Counted from the stretch's first letter, positions 8,366 through 16,688 are shown. The stretch is DNA of 64,000 nucleotides from Turicibacter sanguinis (GCF_013046825.1 NZ_CP053187.1:1849501-1913500); one strand, 5' to 3'. Notes: generated from the sequence alone by a model not told the origin. Numbers and translations: made by a program.

Positions 8366-8929
8366 ATGTATAAGAATCAAATTAAAAGGTATCAGCCGAT
8401 AAATGAACAAGAAGTTCAAGATCAAAAGGTGATGCTTGATTATATAGAGGCATTTTCTCACAATCTTTTAACACGTGAAAATGAATTTGCACATTTAACA
8501 AGTTCTGGTTTTATTTTAAATGAAACATTGGATAAAGTTTTAATGATTTATCATAATTTATATCAAAGCTGGGCTTGGACAGGTGGCCATGCAGATGGAG
8601 AAGCTGACTTATTAAAAGTTGCGATAAAAGAGGCAAAAGAGGAAACTGGCGTGGTGAATATTCGTCCTCTAAGTGAGGAAATAATGGCGCTTGATATTTT
8701 GCCAGTTTGGGGACATATGAAAAAAGGTCAATATGTTAGTTCACATTTGCATTTAAATGTTTCTTATTTATTAGTCGCAAGTGAAGCCGATATTTTAAGA
8801 ATTAAAGAAGATGAAAATAGTAATGTTGGGTGGTTACCGATTGATGAGTTAGCATCGTTTTGTGATGAACCACAGATGTTACCTGTCTATGAAAAACTGG
8901 TGAATAAATCAAAAAAAATTACAAAATAA
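8366..8929 (+). CDS. Nudix hydrolase
   Basis: Hydrolase of nucleoside-diphosphate-linked compounds, 187 aa. The Nudix box GHADGEADLLKVAIKEAKEE then TGV fits the 23-residue pattern, but the Arg of the REuxEE core is Lys and the upstream Glu is shifted by one; the metal-binding EExG is intact. The fold is embedded in LNETLDKVLMIYHNLYQSWAWTGGH, typical of the family. Substrate unknown. I start it at ATG 8366 (GGAG 8 nt upstream) rather than the in-frame ATG at 8333, which lacks a Shine-Dalgarno. It could be in one transcript with the helicase pair. Confidence 0.85.
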   Translation: MYKNQIKRYQPINEQEVQDQKVMLDYIEAFSHNLLTRENEFAHLTSSGFILNETLDKVLMIYHNLYQSWAWTGGHADGEADLLKVAIKEAKEETGVVNIRPLSEEIMALDILPVWGHMKKGQYVSSHLHLNVSYLLVASEADILRIKEDENSNVGWLPIDELASFCDEPQMLPVYEKLVNKSKKITK

Positions 8930-8953
8930 TCTACAAAAATGAAGGGGGATTAT

Positions 8954-8961
8954 TTAATTAA
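8954..8961. repeat. 8-bp target-site duplication, left copy (TTAATTAA)
   Basis: TTAATTAA directly precedes the left end of the ISL3 element and recurs exactly at 10470-10477. Eight-bp duplications are characteristic of ISL3-family transposition. Confidence 0.9.
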
Positions 8962-8984
8962 GGTTCTTTGTCAAATAGTGTTGC
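8962..8984. repeat. left terminal inverted repeat of the ISL3 element
   Basis: Begins GGTTCTTTGTCAAATAGTGT; pairs with the reverse complement of 10447-10469 over the outer 6 bp and the inner 7 bp, with a diverged middle. Confidence 0.85.
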
Positions 8985-9023
8985 TGATTAATTTGTAACC
9001 TATTATAATGAACGACCGAATTG

Positions 9024-9055
9024 AAATCCTAGTAGCTATGCTGCTAGGATTTTTC
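9024..9055 (+). terminator. hairpin/terminator inside the left end of the IS
   Basis: A 13-bp stem (AAATCCTAGTAGC with GCTGCTAGGATTT, one G-T wobble) and a 3-nt loop, followed by a T-rich run on the plus strand. It would stop transcripts entering from the Nudix side. It overlaps the ancestral transposase stop codon. Confidence 0.7.
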
Positions 9056-9079
9056 TTTTGGGTTTAGTTAGATTTTGAA

Positions 9080-10345
9080 TCATAAGAATTCTTGATTTGA
9101 AATGATAGAAGCTGCGATATCCAAACGCGATACGTTTGATGACTTTAACGCGATACGTTTGATGACTTTAATTTTATTATTGATTCCTTCAATAGGACCA
9201 TTAGTATAGGGAGTAGTCAGAGTATTGTAGATATAAGAAGTATAGGTTTTAAAGGTTTGAAAAGATGTTTGAAGTTCGGGTGAAATCATTGGATGTTCTG
9301 TTTCAAGTAAGTGATTAAATCGATTCACATTTTTCGATTGAATGGCGAATAGTAAATCTTGATAAAGCTCATAAGTTGCTTTTAATTCAGGTGATAAATC
9401 GAGAAGGAAGTTTAAGATATCTATTTCACGCATCGGTTGCTTAAAACAATAAACAGATCGATAAGTTGTGGTATCGAGTAGGGTATGTGATTTTAAAAAT
9501 AGTCGCCAGTAACGTTTGAATTTACGACCATGTTTTTTGAATTTTTTCATTAATCGAATACGTGTTTTATTGAGTGCACGGGAGATATGTTGAACGAGGT
9601 GAAACTTATCAAGGACAATTTTGGCATGAGGAAAAAGCTCCTTAATCAAACTGATATAAGGGGCGTACATATCAGTGACAATATGTTTCACACGCGCACG
9701 AGCTTCTTTTGTGTATCGCTTGAAATAAGTCTGAAGAGAGGTTAAGCGTCGATCTTCAATGATATCAATAATCTGCTTGGTATCTGCATCACAAAAGATA
9801 AAAGACATATGACCCTCAGCCGATTTTACCGATTTAAATTCATCAAAACAAAGATTTTCAGGTAGATCATTAAAGTTCAAAGTTTGAGATTCATAAAAGC
9901 TATGAATGATCCGATTAACGGTTGAATGAGAAACTTGATGGCGACGGGCAATATCGCACTCTGAAATTTTATTTTGAGCTTCTAAAGCAATCGCGTGTTT
10001 CGTATTGTAAGAAATATAACAGTTCTTTTCAACAATAGATGTTTTTAATGTAAAGGTGGATTGACAATGCCCACAATAATAACGCTGTTTCTTTAAAACT
10101 AAATAGGTATCATGGAGTGATACTTTTGGAATGATAATTCGAGAAGTTTTAAACCCATGCTTTTTAAAATTGGAATCAAAAAGAGTTCCACAGTGTTCAC
10201 AATGAGTGGGTTGGTAAGATAAGATTCCCTTAAAAACAAAGCTAGTGATCCCATTTAATTTAACTTCTTCAAAATAATCTTCAGGAAAGATGATATTTTT
10301 ATCTTTAATATTTAAAAATTTTCTAGTAGAATATGAGTGAGACAT
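9080..10345 (-). CDS. ISL3-family transposase, C-terminus frameshifted
   Basis: DDE transposase of 421 aa as it reads now. N-terminal zinc-ribbon pairs (CEHC and CGHC), an HTH (ISECDIARRHQVSHSTVNRI), then catalytic-core residues in NLCFDEFKSV, KHIVTDMYAPY and GPIEGINN (D, D, E). After KVIKRIA (about residue 395) a 23-bp tandem duplication (9124-9169) shifts the frame, replacing the usual family ending (FGYRSFYHFKSRI...) with an unrelated tail ending at 9080. Removing one copy restores a 429-aa frame ending at 9036. The catalytic Glu precedes the break, so partial activity cannot be excluded. Start ATG 10345 with GGA upstream; a TTG one codon earlier is less likely. Confidence 0.9.
   Translation of the reverse strand: MSHSYSTRKFLNIKDKNIIFPEDYFEEVKLNGITSFVFKGILSYQPTHCEHCGTLFDSNFKKHGFKTSRIIIPKVSLHDTYLVLKKQRYYCGHCQSTFTLKTSIVEKNCYISYNTKHAIALEAQNKISECDIARRHQVSHSTVNRIIHSFYESQTLNFNDLPENLCFDEFKSVKSAEGHMSFIFCDADTKQIIDIIEDRRLTSLQTYFKRYTKEARARVKHIVTDMYAPYISLIKELFPHAKIVLDKFHLVQHISRALNKTRIRLMKKFKKHGRKFKRYWRLFLKSHTLLDTTTYRSVYCFKQPMREIDILNFLLDLSPELKATYELYQDLLFAIQSKNVNRFNHLLETEHPMISPELQTSFQTFKTYTSYIYNTLTTPYTNGPIEGINNKIKVIKRIALKSSNVSRLDIAASIISNQEFL
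9124..9169. repeat. 23-bp tandem duplication within the transposase gene
   Basis: Two exact, adjacent copies of a 23-bp unit (9124-9146 and 9147-9169; unit begins AACGCGATACG). Because 23 is not a multiple of 3 it breaks the transposase frame. Confidence 0.95.
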
Positions 10346-10395
10346 CAAAAATTATCCTTTCAATATTGTTTTAGCCGATAACATTGTAACAGGAT

Positions 10396-10417
10396 AGAGA
10401 CTTGATGTCTCTTTTTT
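10396..10417 (+). terminator. hairpin with T-run inside the right end of the IS
   Basis: AGAGAC-TTGAT-GTCTCT followed by six T on the plus strand, between the transposase start and the right inverted repeat. Confidence 0.55.
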
Positions 10418-10446
10418 GATGCCATAAAAAAGGCGTTGCTTAGTTT

Positions 10447-10469
10447 GCAACACCAAATATTATAGAACC
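10447..10469. repeat. right terminal inverted repeat of the ISL3 element
   Basis: Ends with AGAACC; its reverse complement begins GGTTCTATAATATTTGGTGT and matches the left end at 16 of 23 positions. Confidence 0.85.
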
Positions 10470-10477
10470 TTAATTAA
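10470..10477. repeat. 8-bp target-site duplication, right copy (TTAATTAA)
   Basis: Exact repeat of 8954-8961, directly abutting the right inverted repeat. Confidence 0.9.
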
Positions 10478-10522
10478 TCACTTTTTATTTTTTATATTTT
10501 TGTTAATTTTTATGTTAATTTG

Positions 10523-10551
10523 TTGATTTGATGGAAAAAAATGTGTATAAT
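10523..10551 (+). promoter_or_regulatory. sigma-A-type promoter of the solute-binding protein gene
   Basis: TTGATT (10523-10528), a 17-bp spacer and TATAAT (10546-10551), about 120 bp upstream of the GTG start. The IS inserted 45 bp upstream, leaving this promoter intact. Confidence 0.7.
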
Positions 10552-10671
10552 CTGGGTGTAAGTGAAAAGGAAAAATAGAGAAACAAATGTATGAAACAGG
10601 TATCAAAGGAGAAATCCTTTAATACATATTAAATTCAACGGCCATATTGAATTTTAGGGAGGACAAAAAAA

Positions 10672-12030
10672 GTGAAAAAATTATTAGCTTCGCTAACAGT
10701 AGTATTAGGATTATCAACAGTGGTAGCTTGCTCAAATGAAACAAAAGGAGAACAAGTAACACCTGAAACACCTACTACAGAAGAATCAACAGACACAACA
10801 AAAGAAACAGGTAATGACTTAGTTGTTACAATTAATGAACCAGTTTCAATCGAATTCTGGCATGCGATGTCAGGAGATAATGAAAAAGTTGTAAACGAAT
10901 TAGTTGAAAACTTTAATTCAACAATTGGACAAGAAAAAGGAATTACGGTAACTCCTGTTTATCAAGGAGCTTATAATGATTTAAAATCTAAAACAACAGC
11001 CGCTATCAAAGCAAAAAATGCACCAGCTATTTCTCAGGCATATCCTGATTGGGTAGCAGAATATTTACAATCAGGTGCAGTTGTTGCTTTAAATGAATAT
11101 ATCGAACACCCAGAAGTAGGAATCACTGATTTTGAAGATATTGCAGAAGCATATCGCTTAGAAAACAGTCAATATACAACAGATGGAACGTTCTACTCAT
11201 TACCATTTAATAAATCAACAGAAGTTTTATATTACAATAAAACATTCTTCGAAGAACATGGTTTAACAGTTCCAACAACTTGGACAGAATTAGAAGAAGT
11301 TTCTAAACAAATCACTGAAATTACTGGAAAACCAGCTTTCGGATTTGACTCAGCTCAAAATGCGTTCATCACATTAGTTCAACAATTTGGAGGACAATAT
11401 ACAACATCTCAAGGTGAAGTCTTATTCGGTGAAACTGATGCTGCAGTACAAGCATTAGAGATGATTAAACGTAATACAGATGCTGGATATTGGCGTTTAC
11501 CAGGGGAAGATAAATATATGTCAGGACCATTCGTTTCTGAATTAGTTCATATGTTTATTGGATCAACTTCAGGATCGACTCATGTTGTGAATGATAACTT
11601 TGAATGGGATTCTGCTCCAATTCCACAAGTTTCTGACGATACAAAAGCAGTTATCCAACAAGGAACTAATGTTGTTGTTATGAACTTAGGTCAAACTGAT
11701 GAGCAAGTTTATGCTGCGTATGAGTTTGCTAAATATTTAGGATCTTATGAAGCAAATCTTTTATGGGCAACGAACACAGGATACTTACCAATTCGTCAAT
11801 CAGTTATTGATTCAGCTGAATATCAAGCGTATATTTCTGAATCAGGAAACTCAACAAAACAAACTGGACCAGCACAAGCAGACTACTACTTCTATGATCC
11901 AGCATTCTATACAGATACTTTCTCTTCTTATAATGTGCGTACAGAAGCAGGATTAGCCATTGAACGTGTTGTATTAGAAGGTATGGAACCTGCTGCAGCA
12001 GTTGAAGCAGCATTAAAAGCTTTAAAATAA
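10672..12030 (+). CDS. ABC transporter substrate-binding lipoprotein (UgpB-like, family 1)
   Basis: Extracellular sugar- or glycerol-phosphate-type binding protein of 452 aa, anchored by lipid. Signal peptide MKKLLASLTVVLGLSTVVAC ends in the lipobox VVAC (Cys20), followed by a Thr/Glu-rich linker and the family-1 binding fold (SIEFWHAMSGDNEKVVNELV; later FNKSTEVLYYNKTFF and GFDSAQNAF). The pattern HAMSGDNEK and the PW/Y-rich core resemble UgpB. No permease or ATPase gene lies nearby, so the partners must be elsewhere. Start GTG 10672 after AGGGAGG. A terminator follows, so it is monocistronic. Confidence 0.9.
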   Translation: MKKLLASLTVVLGLSTVVACSNETKGEQVTPETPTTEESTDTTKETGNDLVVTINEPVSIEFWHAMSGDNEKVVNELVENFNSTIGQEKGITVTPVYQGAYNDLKSKTTAAIKAKNAPAISQAYPDWVAEYLQSGAVVALNEYIEHPEVGITDFEDIAEAYRLENSQYTTDGTFYSLPFNKSTEVLYYNKTFFEEHGLTVPTTWTELEEVSKQITEITGKPAFGFDSAQNAFITLVQQFGGQYTTSQGEVLFGETDAAVQALEMIKRNTDAGYWRLPGEDKYMSGPFVSELVHMFIGSTSGSTHVVNDNFEWDSAPIPQVSDDTKAVIQQGTNVVVMNLGQTDEQVYAAYEFAKYLGSYEANLLWATNTGYLPIRQSVIDSAEYQAYISESGNSTKQTGPAQADYYFYDPAFYTDTFSSYNVRTEAGLAIERVVLEGMEPAAAVEAALKALK

Positions 12031-12041
12031 TTATAGTGACC

Positions 12042-12069
12042 AAAACACCGCTATTTAGCGGTGTTTTTT
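12042..12069 (+). terminator. intrinsic terminator of the UgpB-like gene
   Basis: AAAACACCGCT stem pairing with AGCGGTGTTTT around a 4-nt loop, followed by T-run. Confidence 0.9.
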
Positions 12070-12234
12070 AATGTTAAAATACTTTCCTATTAGTTTTATC
12101 GAAATCGTATTTGATAAGCAGATTAGGATAGCAGGAGTTATTATTCTTTTCTTTAAATAATCAATAGAAGGTAGTCTTTTTTTATTTTACTTCGCGAAAG
12201 GTTGGATGGAATTTCAGAATTTGTCGTTTTCTGT

Positions 12235-12240
12235 TATAAT
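12235..12240 (+). promoter_or_regulatory. extended -10 promoter of the PHP gene
   Basis: TGTTATAAT (TG at 12232-12233, TATAAT 12235-12240), 35 bp upstream of the PHP-domain start codon. No good -35 is seen, as is usual for extended -10 promoters. Confidence 0.5.
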
Positions 12241-12274
12241 GATAGAAGTATGAATTTTGTTAGGAGTTGTTTAA

Positions 12275-13099
12275 ATGTTAGTAGATTTACATATGCATAC
12301 GTATTATTCAGATGGCTCATTTTCGCCGCGTGAAATGGTTCAATTAGCAAAGAAAAAAGGATTAGGATTGATTTCAGTAACTGATCATAACACCATTGAA
12401 GCTCATGAAGAGTTTGAAGCTGCCTGTCAAGAGTTAGAGATGAATTATGTGGTAGGGGTGGAGTTAGACTGTGTGTTTAAAACAAAGTCTGTCCATTTAT
12501 TAGCCTATAATTTTAACGTGAATGAGGAGTTTTTAGCGATTATTCAAAAATCACGTCATCAGTTAGATCAAATGGGGATTGATTTAGTCAAGTTAATGGA
12601 AAAGGATTATCCGCAAGTATCGTCTGAAGATTATGAAAATTATACGTATGACCGTACTAAAGGTGGATTTAAAGGCATTCATTATTTAATGGATCGCGGA
12701 TTAACGGATAATTTAATGGATGGTTTTAAATTTTACAAAGAATATGAAGTATTTTACTGGAATTATGAGTTTCCTACTGTTGAAGAGGCCATTGTTCAAA
12801 TTCATGCGTGTGGTGGTAAAGCGGTGCTTGCTCATCCTGGAAAGTATTATCGTTTTACACCATTAGATGAAGTCGTAGAAGATTTTAAACTTCTGGTGTC
12901 ACAAGGAATTGATGGAATTGAGTGTTACTATCCGATTCATAGTGAAGAGTTGACAGCATGTTGTGTTGAGTTTTGTCAAGAACATGATTTAATGATAACA
13001 GTTGGATGTGATTGTCATGGTGAGATGAGTAAAAAAGAGGATGAATATGTGATGGGATGTATTAAAAAAGAGGATTCAGATTTAGTTTTAAAGTTTTAA
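12275..13099 (+). CDS. PHP domain phosphoesterase (TrpH/YciV-like)
   Basis: Metal-dependent phosphoesterase of 274 aa. N-terminal PHP motif I DLHMHTYYSDGSFSP supplies the first His ligands, SVTDHNTIEAHEE motif II, then ECYYPIHSE and VGCDCHGEM late metal-binding motifs; the AHPGKY motif (about residue 188) is also present. Family members hydrolyse RNA/DNA oligonucleotides from the 5' end or 3',5'-nucleoside bisphosphates, but specificity is not determined here. The gene has its own promoter and no partner; it lies between two unrelated binding-protein genes. Confidence 0.88.
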   Translation: MLVDLHMHTYYSDGSFSPREMVQLAKKKGLGLISVTDHNTIEAHEEFEAACQELEMNYVVGVELDCVFKTKSVHLLAYNFNVNEEFLAIIQKSRHQLDQMGIDLVKLMEKDYPQVSSEDYENYTYDRTKGGFKGIHYLMDRGLTDNLMDGFKFYKEYEVFYWNYEFPTVEEAIVQIHACGGKAVLAHPGKYYRFTPLDEVVEDFKLLVSQGIDGIECYYPIHSEELTACCVEFCQEHDLMITVGCDCHGEMSKKEDEYVMGCIKKEDSDLVLKF

Positions 13100-13214
13100 T
13101 ACAAAATGATATCGCTTTCGACATAAAATAACATTAGCGATTTTTGGCGTGATTTTTGAAAAAATAATGGTACTTTTTCTTTATAAAAAGGAATAATTTA
13201 TAATATTTTATAGG

Positions 13215-13230
13215 GTGTAACCGTTTGCTT
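13215..13230 (+). promoter_or_regulatory. cre-like CcpA site upstream of the MalE-like gene
   Basis: GTGTAACCGTTTGCTT matches the consensus WTGNAANCGNWNNCWW at all positions but the first. It is about 90 bp upstream of the start codon, near AT-rich sequence that could hold the promoter, so catabolite control is plausible. Confidence 0.5.
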
Positions 13231-13319
13231 ATGATATTAAAGCTATTGTTTAATATAAAATCTGGTGTTATAGTCTTCTTGTAAAAGATTTTCTAAATTA
13301 TGTCAGGGGGCACATATTA

Positions 13320-14630
13320 ATGAAAAAGCTAGTATCATTAGGTTTAGTTGCATCGTTATCTTTCGCGGGATTAGTTGCATGTAGTGGGAATGAGTCAGAG
13401 ACACCAGCTGAAACACCAGCAGGTAGTGACACAACGACTGAAGCACCAGCTGAGACACCGGCAACATCAGGTGAAAAAGTAGAGATTAAATTATGGTTAG
13501 ATGACGATGATTACGCAGCAGCTATTGAACCAGCAATCGAAGCCGCTTACCCAAACATCGATATCGTTTATGAAAAAGTAGGAGCAGTTGATGCTCGTAC
13601 AAAATTAGAATTAGACGGTCCTGCAGGGTTAGGTGGAGATGTATTCATTCAACCTCATGATGGAATGAGTGAATCAATCATTTCTAATATCTTATTACCA
13701 TTAGGATCAGATATGGGAGCAATGATTGAAGAGCGCATGTTAGAAGGAGCTGTGGGAACAGTTAAGAAAGATGGTAACTATTATGGTGTTCCATTAGCAA
13801 CTGAATCAATTGCGTTATTCTATAATAAAACATTATTAGATGAATATGGATTTGAAGTTGCAACTTCTTTTGAAACAATTAAGGAGCAAGCTGCAGTTTA
13901 CAACGATAATGCAGCAAATAAATTCTTAATTCGTTGGGAACCAGGTAACTCTTATACGAACCAATTCTTCTTAACTGCAGCAGGATTCCAATTATATGGT
14001 GAAAATCATGATGATGCTTCTCAAGTTAACTTAAATACTCAAGAAGTTATCGATGGTTTAACATTCTTCCAATCAATGAAAGAATATTTACCAGTCCCAT
14101 ATGCAGATTTAAATTGGGATACTATCCATGGTGAGTTTATTAAAGGAAACGTTCCTTACATGATCTCTGGACCTTGGTCATTAGCTGAAGCAAAAACTGG
14201 AGCTGAAGACAATGGATTTGAATTCGGGGTAACAACTATCCCAACAATCAATGGTGTTCAAGGGGAAACATTCTCAGGAAATATCATTGCTTGCGTTAGT
14301 GCATACACACAACACCCAACAGAAGCTAAACAAGTGGTTGACTTCTTAGCATCTGAAGAAGGATTACAAATTATGTATGATGTTCAAGGTAAAATCCCAG
14401 CATTAAAAGATTCATCTGTTATTGAAGGTGTAGTAGAAGATCCATATATCGCTGGAATTTTAGCTCAAGCTGAATACTCTCAACCAATGCCAATCTTACC
14501 AGAAATGTCAAAATACTGGGGTGCAGCTGAAACAATGTATCGTTCAGTATGGGAAGGTTTAGCAACTCCTGAAGAAGCAGCTGCTAAAGCTTTAGACGAT
14601 TACAATACTGCATTACAAATGACTGAATAG
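13320..14630 (+). CDS. maltodextrin-type ABC substrate-binding lipoprotein (MalE-like)
   Basis: Lipid-anchored extracellular binding protein of 436 aa. Signal peptide and lipobox MKKLVSLGLVASLSFAGLVAC (Cys21), a Thr/Pro/Glu-rich linker with repeated ETPA, then the MalE-type fold (VEIKLWLDDDDYAAAIEPAI; YGVPLATESIALFYNKTLL; GEFIKGNVPYMISGPWSL; EYSQPMPILPEMSKYW). The two-lobe pattern and SGPWSL motif are typical of maltose/maltodextrin binders. No malFG-like permeases are nearby. Start ATG 13320; GGGGG lies upstream. A cre-like site in the leader suggests sugar regulation. Confidence 0.9.
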   Translation: MKKLVSLGLVASLSFAGLVACSGNESETPAETPAGSDTTTEAPAETPATSGEKVEIKLWLDDDDYAAAIEPAIEAAYPNIDIVYEKVGAVDARTKLELDGPAGLGGDVFIQPHDGMSESIISNILLPLGSDMGAMIEERMLEGAVGTVKKDGNYYGVPLATESIALFYNKTLLDEYGFEVATSFETIKEQAAVYNDNAANKFLIRWEPGNSYTNQFFLTAAGFQLYGENHDDASQVNLNTQEVIDGLTFFQSMKEYLPVPYADLNWDTIHGEFIKGNVPYMISGPWSLAEAKTGAEDNGFEFGVTTIPTINGVQGETFSGNIIACVSAYTQHPTEAKQVVDFLASEEGLQIMYDVQGKIPALKDSSVIEGVVEDPYIAGILAQAEYSQPMPILPEMSKYWGAAETMYRSVWEGLATPEEAAAKALDDYNTALQMTE

Positions 14631-14642
14631 TTAACACACTTA

Positions 14643-14671
14643 AAACTCCTCGGATTCCGGGGAGTTTTTTT
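14643..14671 (+). terminator. intrinsic terminator of the MalE-like gene
   Basis: AAACTCCTCGG-ATT-CCGGGGAGTTT stem, then T-run. Confidence 0.9.
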
Positions 14672-14679
14672 ATGATAAG

Positions 14680-14714
14680 AAAAAAGGTTGTTCGATGAGA
14701 GCAACCTCTTTTTT
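14680..14714. terminator. second hairpin with A- and T-runs
   Basis: AGGTTG/CAACCT stem flanked by an A-run and a T-run directly after the first terminator; a back-up terminator working in either direction. Confidence 0.55.
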
Positions 14715-14823
14715 ACATATGTTATTAGGATAAATTTGTAAAGGGTTAACTTGAGAAAGTAACCTTTATCGGGAATTAGCATATCAATATTAAAGAATGA
14801 ATGTTGATTGGAGTGATGAGTAA

Positions 14824-15393
14824 ATGGATTCTTTAGTGTCAGGTGAAACATTGAAAAATTTAAAAGGGACGAAGACGGAACAAAATTTAAAAAATGCCTT
14901 TGCAGGGGAGTCACAAGCAAGAAATAAATATACATTTTATGCAGAAGTTGCAAAGGATGAAGGATATGAACAAATTGCAGCCTTCTTTACAGAAACAGCA
15001 GGAAATGAAAAAGAACATGCCGAGATGTGGTATAAACTTTTACATGATGGTGGGTTAGGAACAACAAAAGATAATTTAAAAATAGCAGCCTTTGGAGAAA
15101 CCGGAGAATCAGAGGATATGTACCCTGATTACGCAAAAATTGCCAAAGAAGAAGGGTTGCCTGAGATTGCTGCTTTATTTGAAGGGGTAGCTAAAATTGA
15201 AAATGGACATAGTATTCGTTATTCTAAACTATTAAATAATCTTGAAAATAATCAAGTTTTTGAAAAAAAAAATCCCGTCGTTTGGGAATGCCGAAATTGT
15301 GGACATCGTCAAGTTGGTAAAGAAGCTCCAGATTACTGCCCAGTCTGTGGGTATCCAAAAAGCTATTTCCAAATGCCATGCCATAATTATTGA
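14824..15393 (+). CDS. rbr: rubrerythrin
   Basis: Peroxide-scavenging non-haem iron protein of 189 aa, cytoplasmic. The four-helix diiron domain carries the paired ExxH-type ligands (NAFAGESQARNKYTFYA; AGNEKEHAEMWYK; EGVAKIENGHSIRY), and the C-terminus is a rubredoxin-like Fe(SCys)4 site (WECRNCGHRQVG and APDYCPVCGYPKSYF). Typical of anaerobes exposed to oxygen, where it reduces H2O2 using rubredoxin or NADH-linked donors. ATG 14824 is preceded by GGAG at a somewhat long distance and TGATGAG. Monocistronic, ended by a shared terminator. Confidence 0.95.
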   Translation: MDSLVSGETLKNLKGTKTEQNLKNAFAGESQARNKYTFYAEVAKDEGYEQIAAFFTETAGNEKEHAEMWYKLLHDGGLGTTKDNLKIAAFGETGESEDMYPDYAKIAKEEGLPEIAALFEGVAKIENGHSIRYSKLLNNLENNQVFEKKNPVVWECRNCGHRQVGKEAPDYCPVCGYPKSYFQMPCHNY

Positions 15394-15399
15394 TAACAA

Positions 15400-15430
15400 A
15401 AAAGACTTGCTCAAGGGCAAGTCTTTTATT
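15400..15430. terminator. bidirectional terminator between rbr and the DUF2812 gene
   Basis: AAAGACTTGC/GCAAGTCTTT stem flanked by A-run and T-run. Confidence 0.88.
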
Positions 15431-16688
15431 ATTTTATTAAATCTACAACTTGTTGAATGACATAATTAAAATCTTCACGATTATTTTCAAAATAGAGATA
15501 AATGAATTCATCATCTTTTTCAGCTACAATAAATAGGTCTTGATTGTCACAAACATATAAATTAAAGGATTTGAATTGAGCAAAGAGATAAGGATATATT
15601 CTGAATGGATCATGCTGTTTTATTTGTTGAGTAAAGTAATAGTTTAAATAAGTTTGTAGTTGGGAAGATGAAGTTTTAAACGATTTAAAATCTAATTGAT
15701 GTAAAGAAGAACTCTCACTATAAATTTTTACTTCTTCGAAGATAGGTCCAATATGATTGGAATACTGGCTGTAATAGGTTAAAACCTCATGAGGGGTTAA
15801 ATCAGCTATTGTGATGATATCTTTGACGTCGACTTCATTATAAGGATGAGACATATCAAAAAAGGCACTCCAAAGAAGTAACAAAAGTGGAAGAATCCAA
15901 CTTAAGGCATTGAATTTTTTAGTAGACAATTGAAGTGGACTATACTTTTCTAAGACTTCACTTATAAATTGAATACCAAAGGGAAGACCCAGAAATAAAA
16001 GTGTTTCTTGAGAGGGTTGTTTATTTAAAAGAATGCCGATGCAACAAAGAGGAAGAACAATCACAACGTTTAGGATAGAGAAAATGGTTGTGATGGTAGG
16101 GAGCTGATGCCTGTATTTTTTGAACGAGTCATTAAAGGGGGAAGATTGTAATTCGTTGAAGGTGCATAAATACTTTATATTGATTAGGATTTGAAGAAAT
16201 AAGGCAATCGAAATGAGTATCATCATCAGGAGAAGCGCAAATGTATCCCAGTTTATTAAAAAATTGAGGTCCATCAGAAAAAACGCTAGAATGAAAGAGA
16301 TGGCAAGAAGTGATAGAGTCGCGCTGAATAAATCGTGAACAAGATAAGTTTTAAACTGTTTAAATTTCATTTGTTCAATTTTAGGGATGTAGGCAAATAC
16401 ATCGCTAGAATAAAATAAGTAATGTGATTGATAGTGAGCAACATAGTGCCAACCCTCTGTTTCAAATGCATCTAAATATGAGGGGAACTTTTTGTTTAGT
16501 TTTTCAATTGTTGAATAAGTATATGGGAAAGTGTCGAAATGGAAAATAACATCTTGAGGTTGTGATTCCTCTAATATAATGTAGGATGAAGAAAAAGATG
16601 TTGGAAACCACCCTTCACGTGCTTGTTGCCTTAAAAAAGCATAAAGTTCTAACTCAGATAATTGTTTTATTTTAACCTTCTTCATCAT
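15429..16688 (-). CDS. DUF2812 domain membrane protein
   Basis: Integral membrane protein of 419 aa. The N-terminal 110 residues show the DUF2812 pattern (FLRQQAREGWFPTSF, VIFHFDTFPYTYS, AFETEGWHYVAHYQSHYLFYS), followed by five or so hydrophobic segments (about residues 125-275) and an extracytoplasmic or cytoplasmic C-terminal domain without motifs. In other Firmicutes such genes usually sit beside a PadR-type regulator; none is here. Function unknown. GGGAG precedes the tandem ATG codons at 16688 and 16685; either could be used. Confidence 0.78.
   Translation of the reverse strand: MMKKVKIKQLSELELYAFLRQQAREGWFPTSFSSSYIILEESQPQDVIFHFDTFPYTYSTIEKLNKKFPSYLDAFETEGWHYVAHYQSHYLFYSSDVFAYIPKIEQMKFKQFKTYLVHDLFSATLSLLAISFILAFFLMDLNFLINWDTFALLLMMILISIALFLQILINIKYLCTFNELQSSPFNDSFKKYRHQLPTITTIFSILNVVIVLPLCCIGILLNKQPSQETLLFLGLPFGIQFISEVLEKYSPLQLSTKKFNALSWILPLLLLLWSAFFDMSHPYNEVDVKDIITIADLTPHEVLTYYSQYSNHIGPIFEEVKIYSESSSLHQLDFKSFKTSSSQLQTYLNYYFTQQIKQHDPFRIYPYLFAQFKSFNLYVCDNQDLFIVAEKDDEFIYLYFENNREDFNYVIQQVVDLIK

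Larger units (their letters stand above)
8962..10469 (-). mobile_element. ISL3-family insertion sequence, 1508 bp
   Basis: A complete element with one transposase gene on the minus strand, imperfect terminal inverted repeats starting GGTTCT (8962-8984 and 10447-10469, 16 of 23 positions matching) and an exact 8-bp TTAATTAA target duplication on both sides. It sits in the intergenic region between the Nudix gene and the promoter of a solute-binding protein gene, and disrupts no recognisable gene. Two hairpins with T-runs on the plus strand lie just inside its ends (9024-9055 and 10396-10417) and may insulate it from outside transcription. Confidence 0.93.

Noticed and set aside
11747-12043. 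Open frames on both strands inside the end of the UgpB-like gene
   Set aside because: They are repetitive, low-complexity translations opposite or shifted from a well-supported gene.
14600-14953. Reverse-strand open frame over the MalE-like terminator and rubrerythrin start
   Set aside because: Covers two terminator hairpins and the rubrerythrin coding region; shadow.
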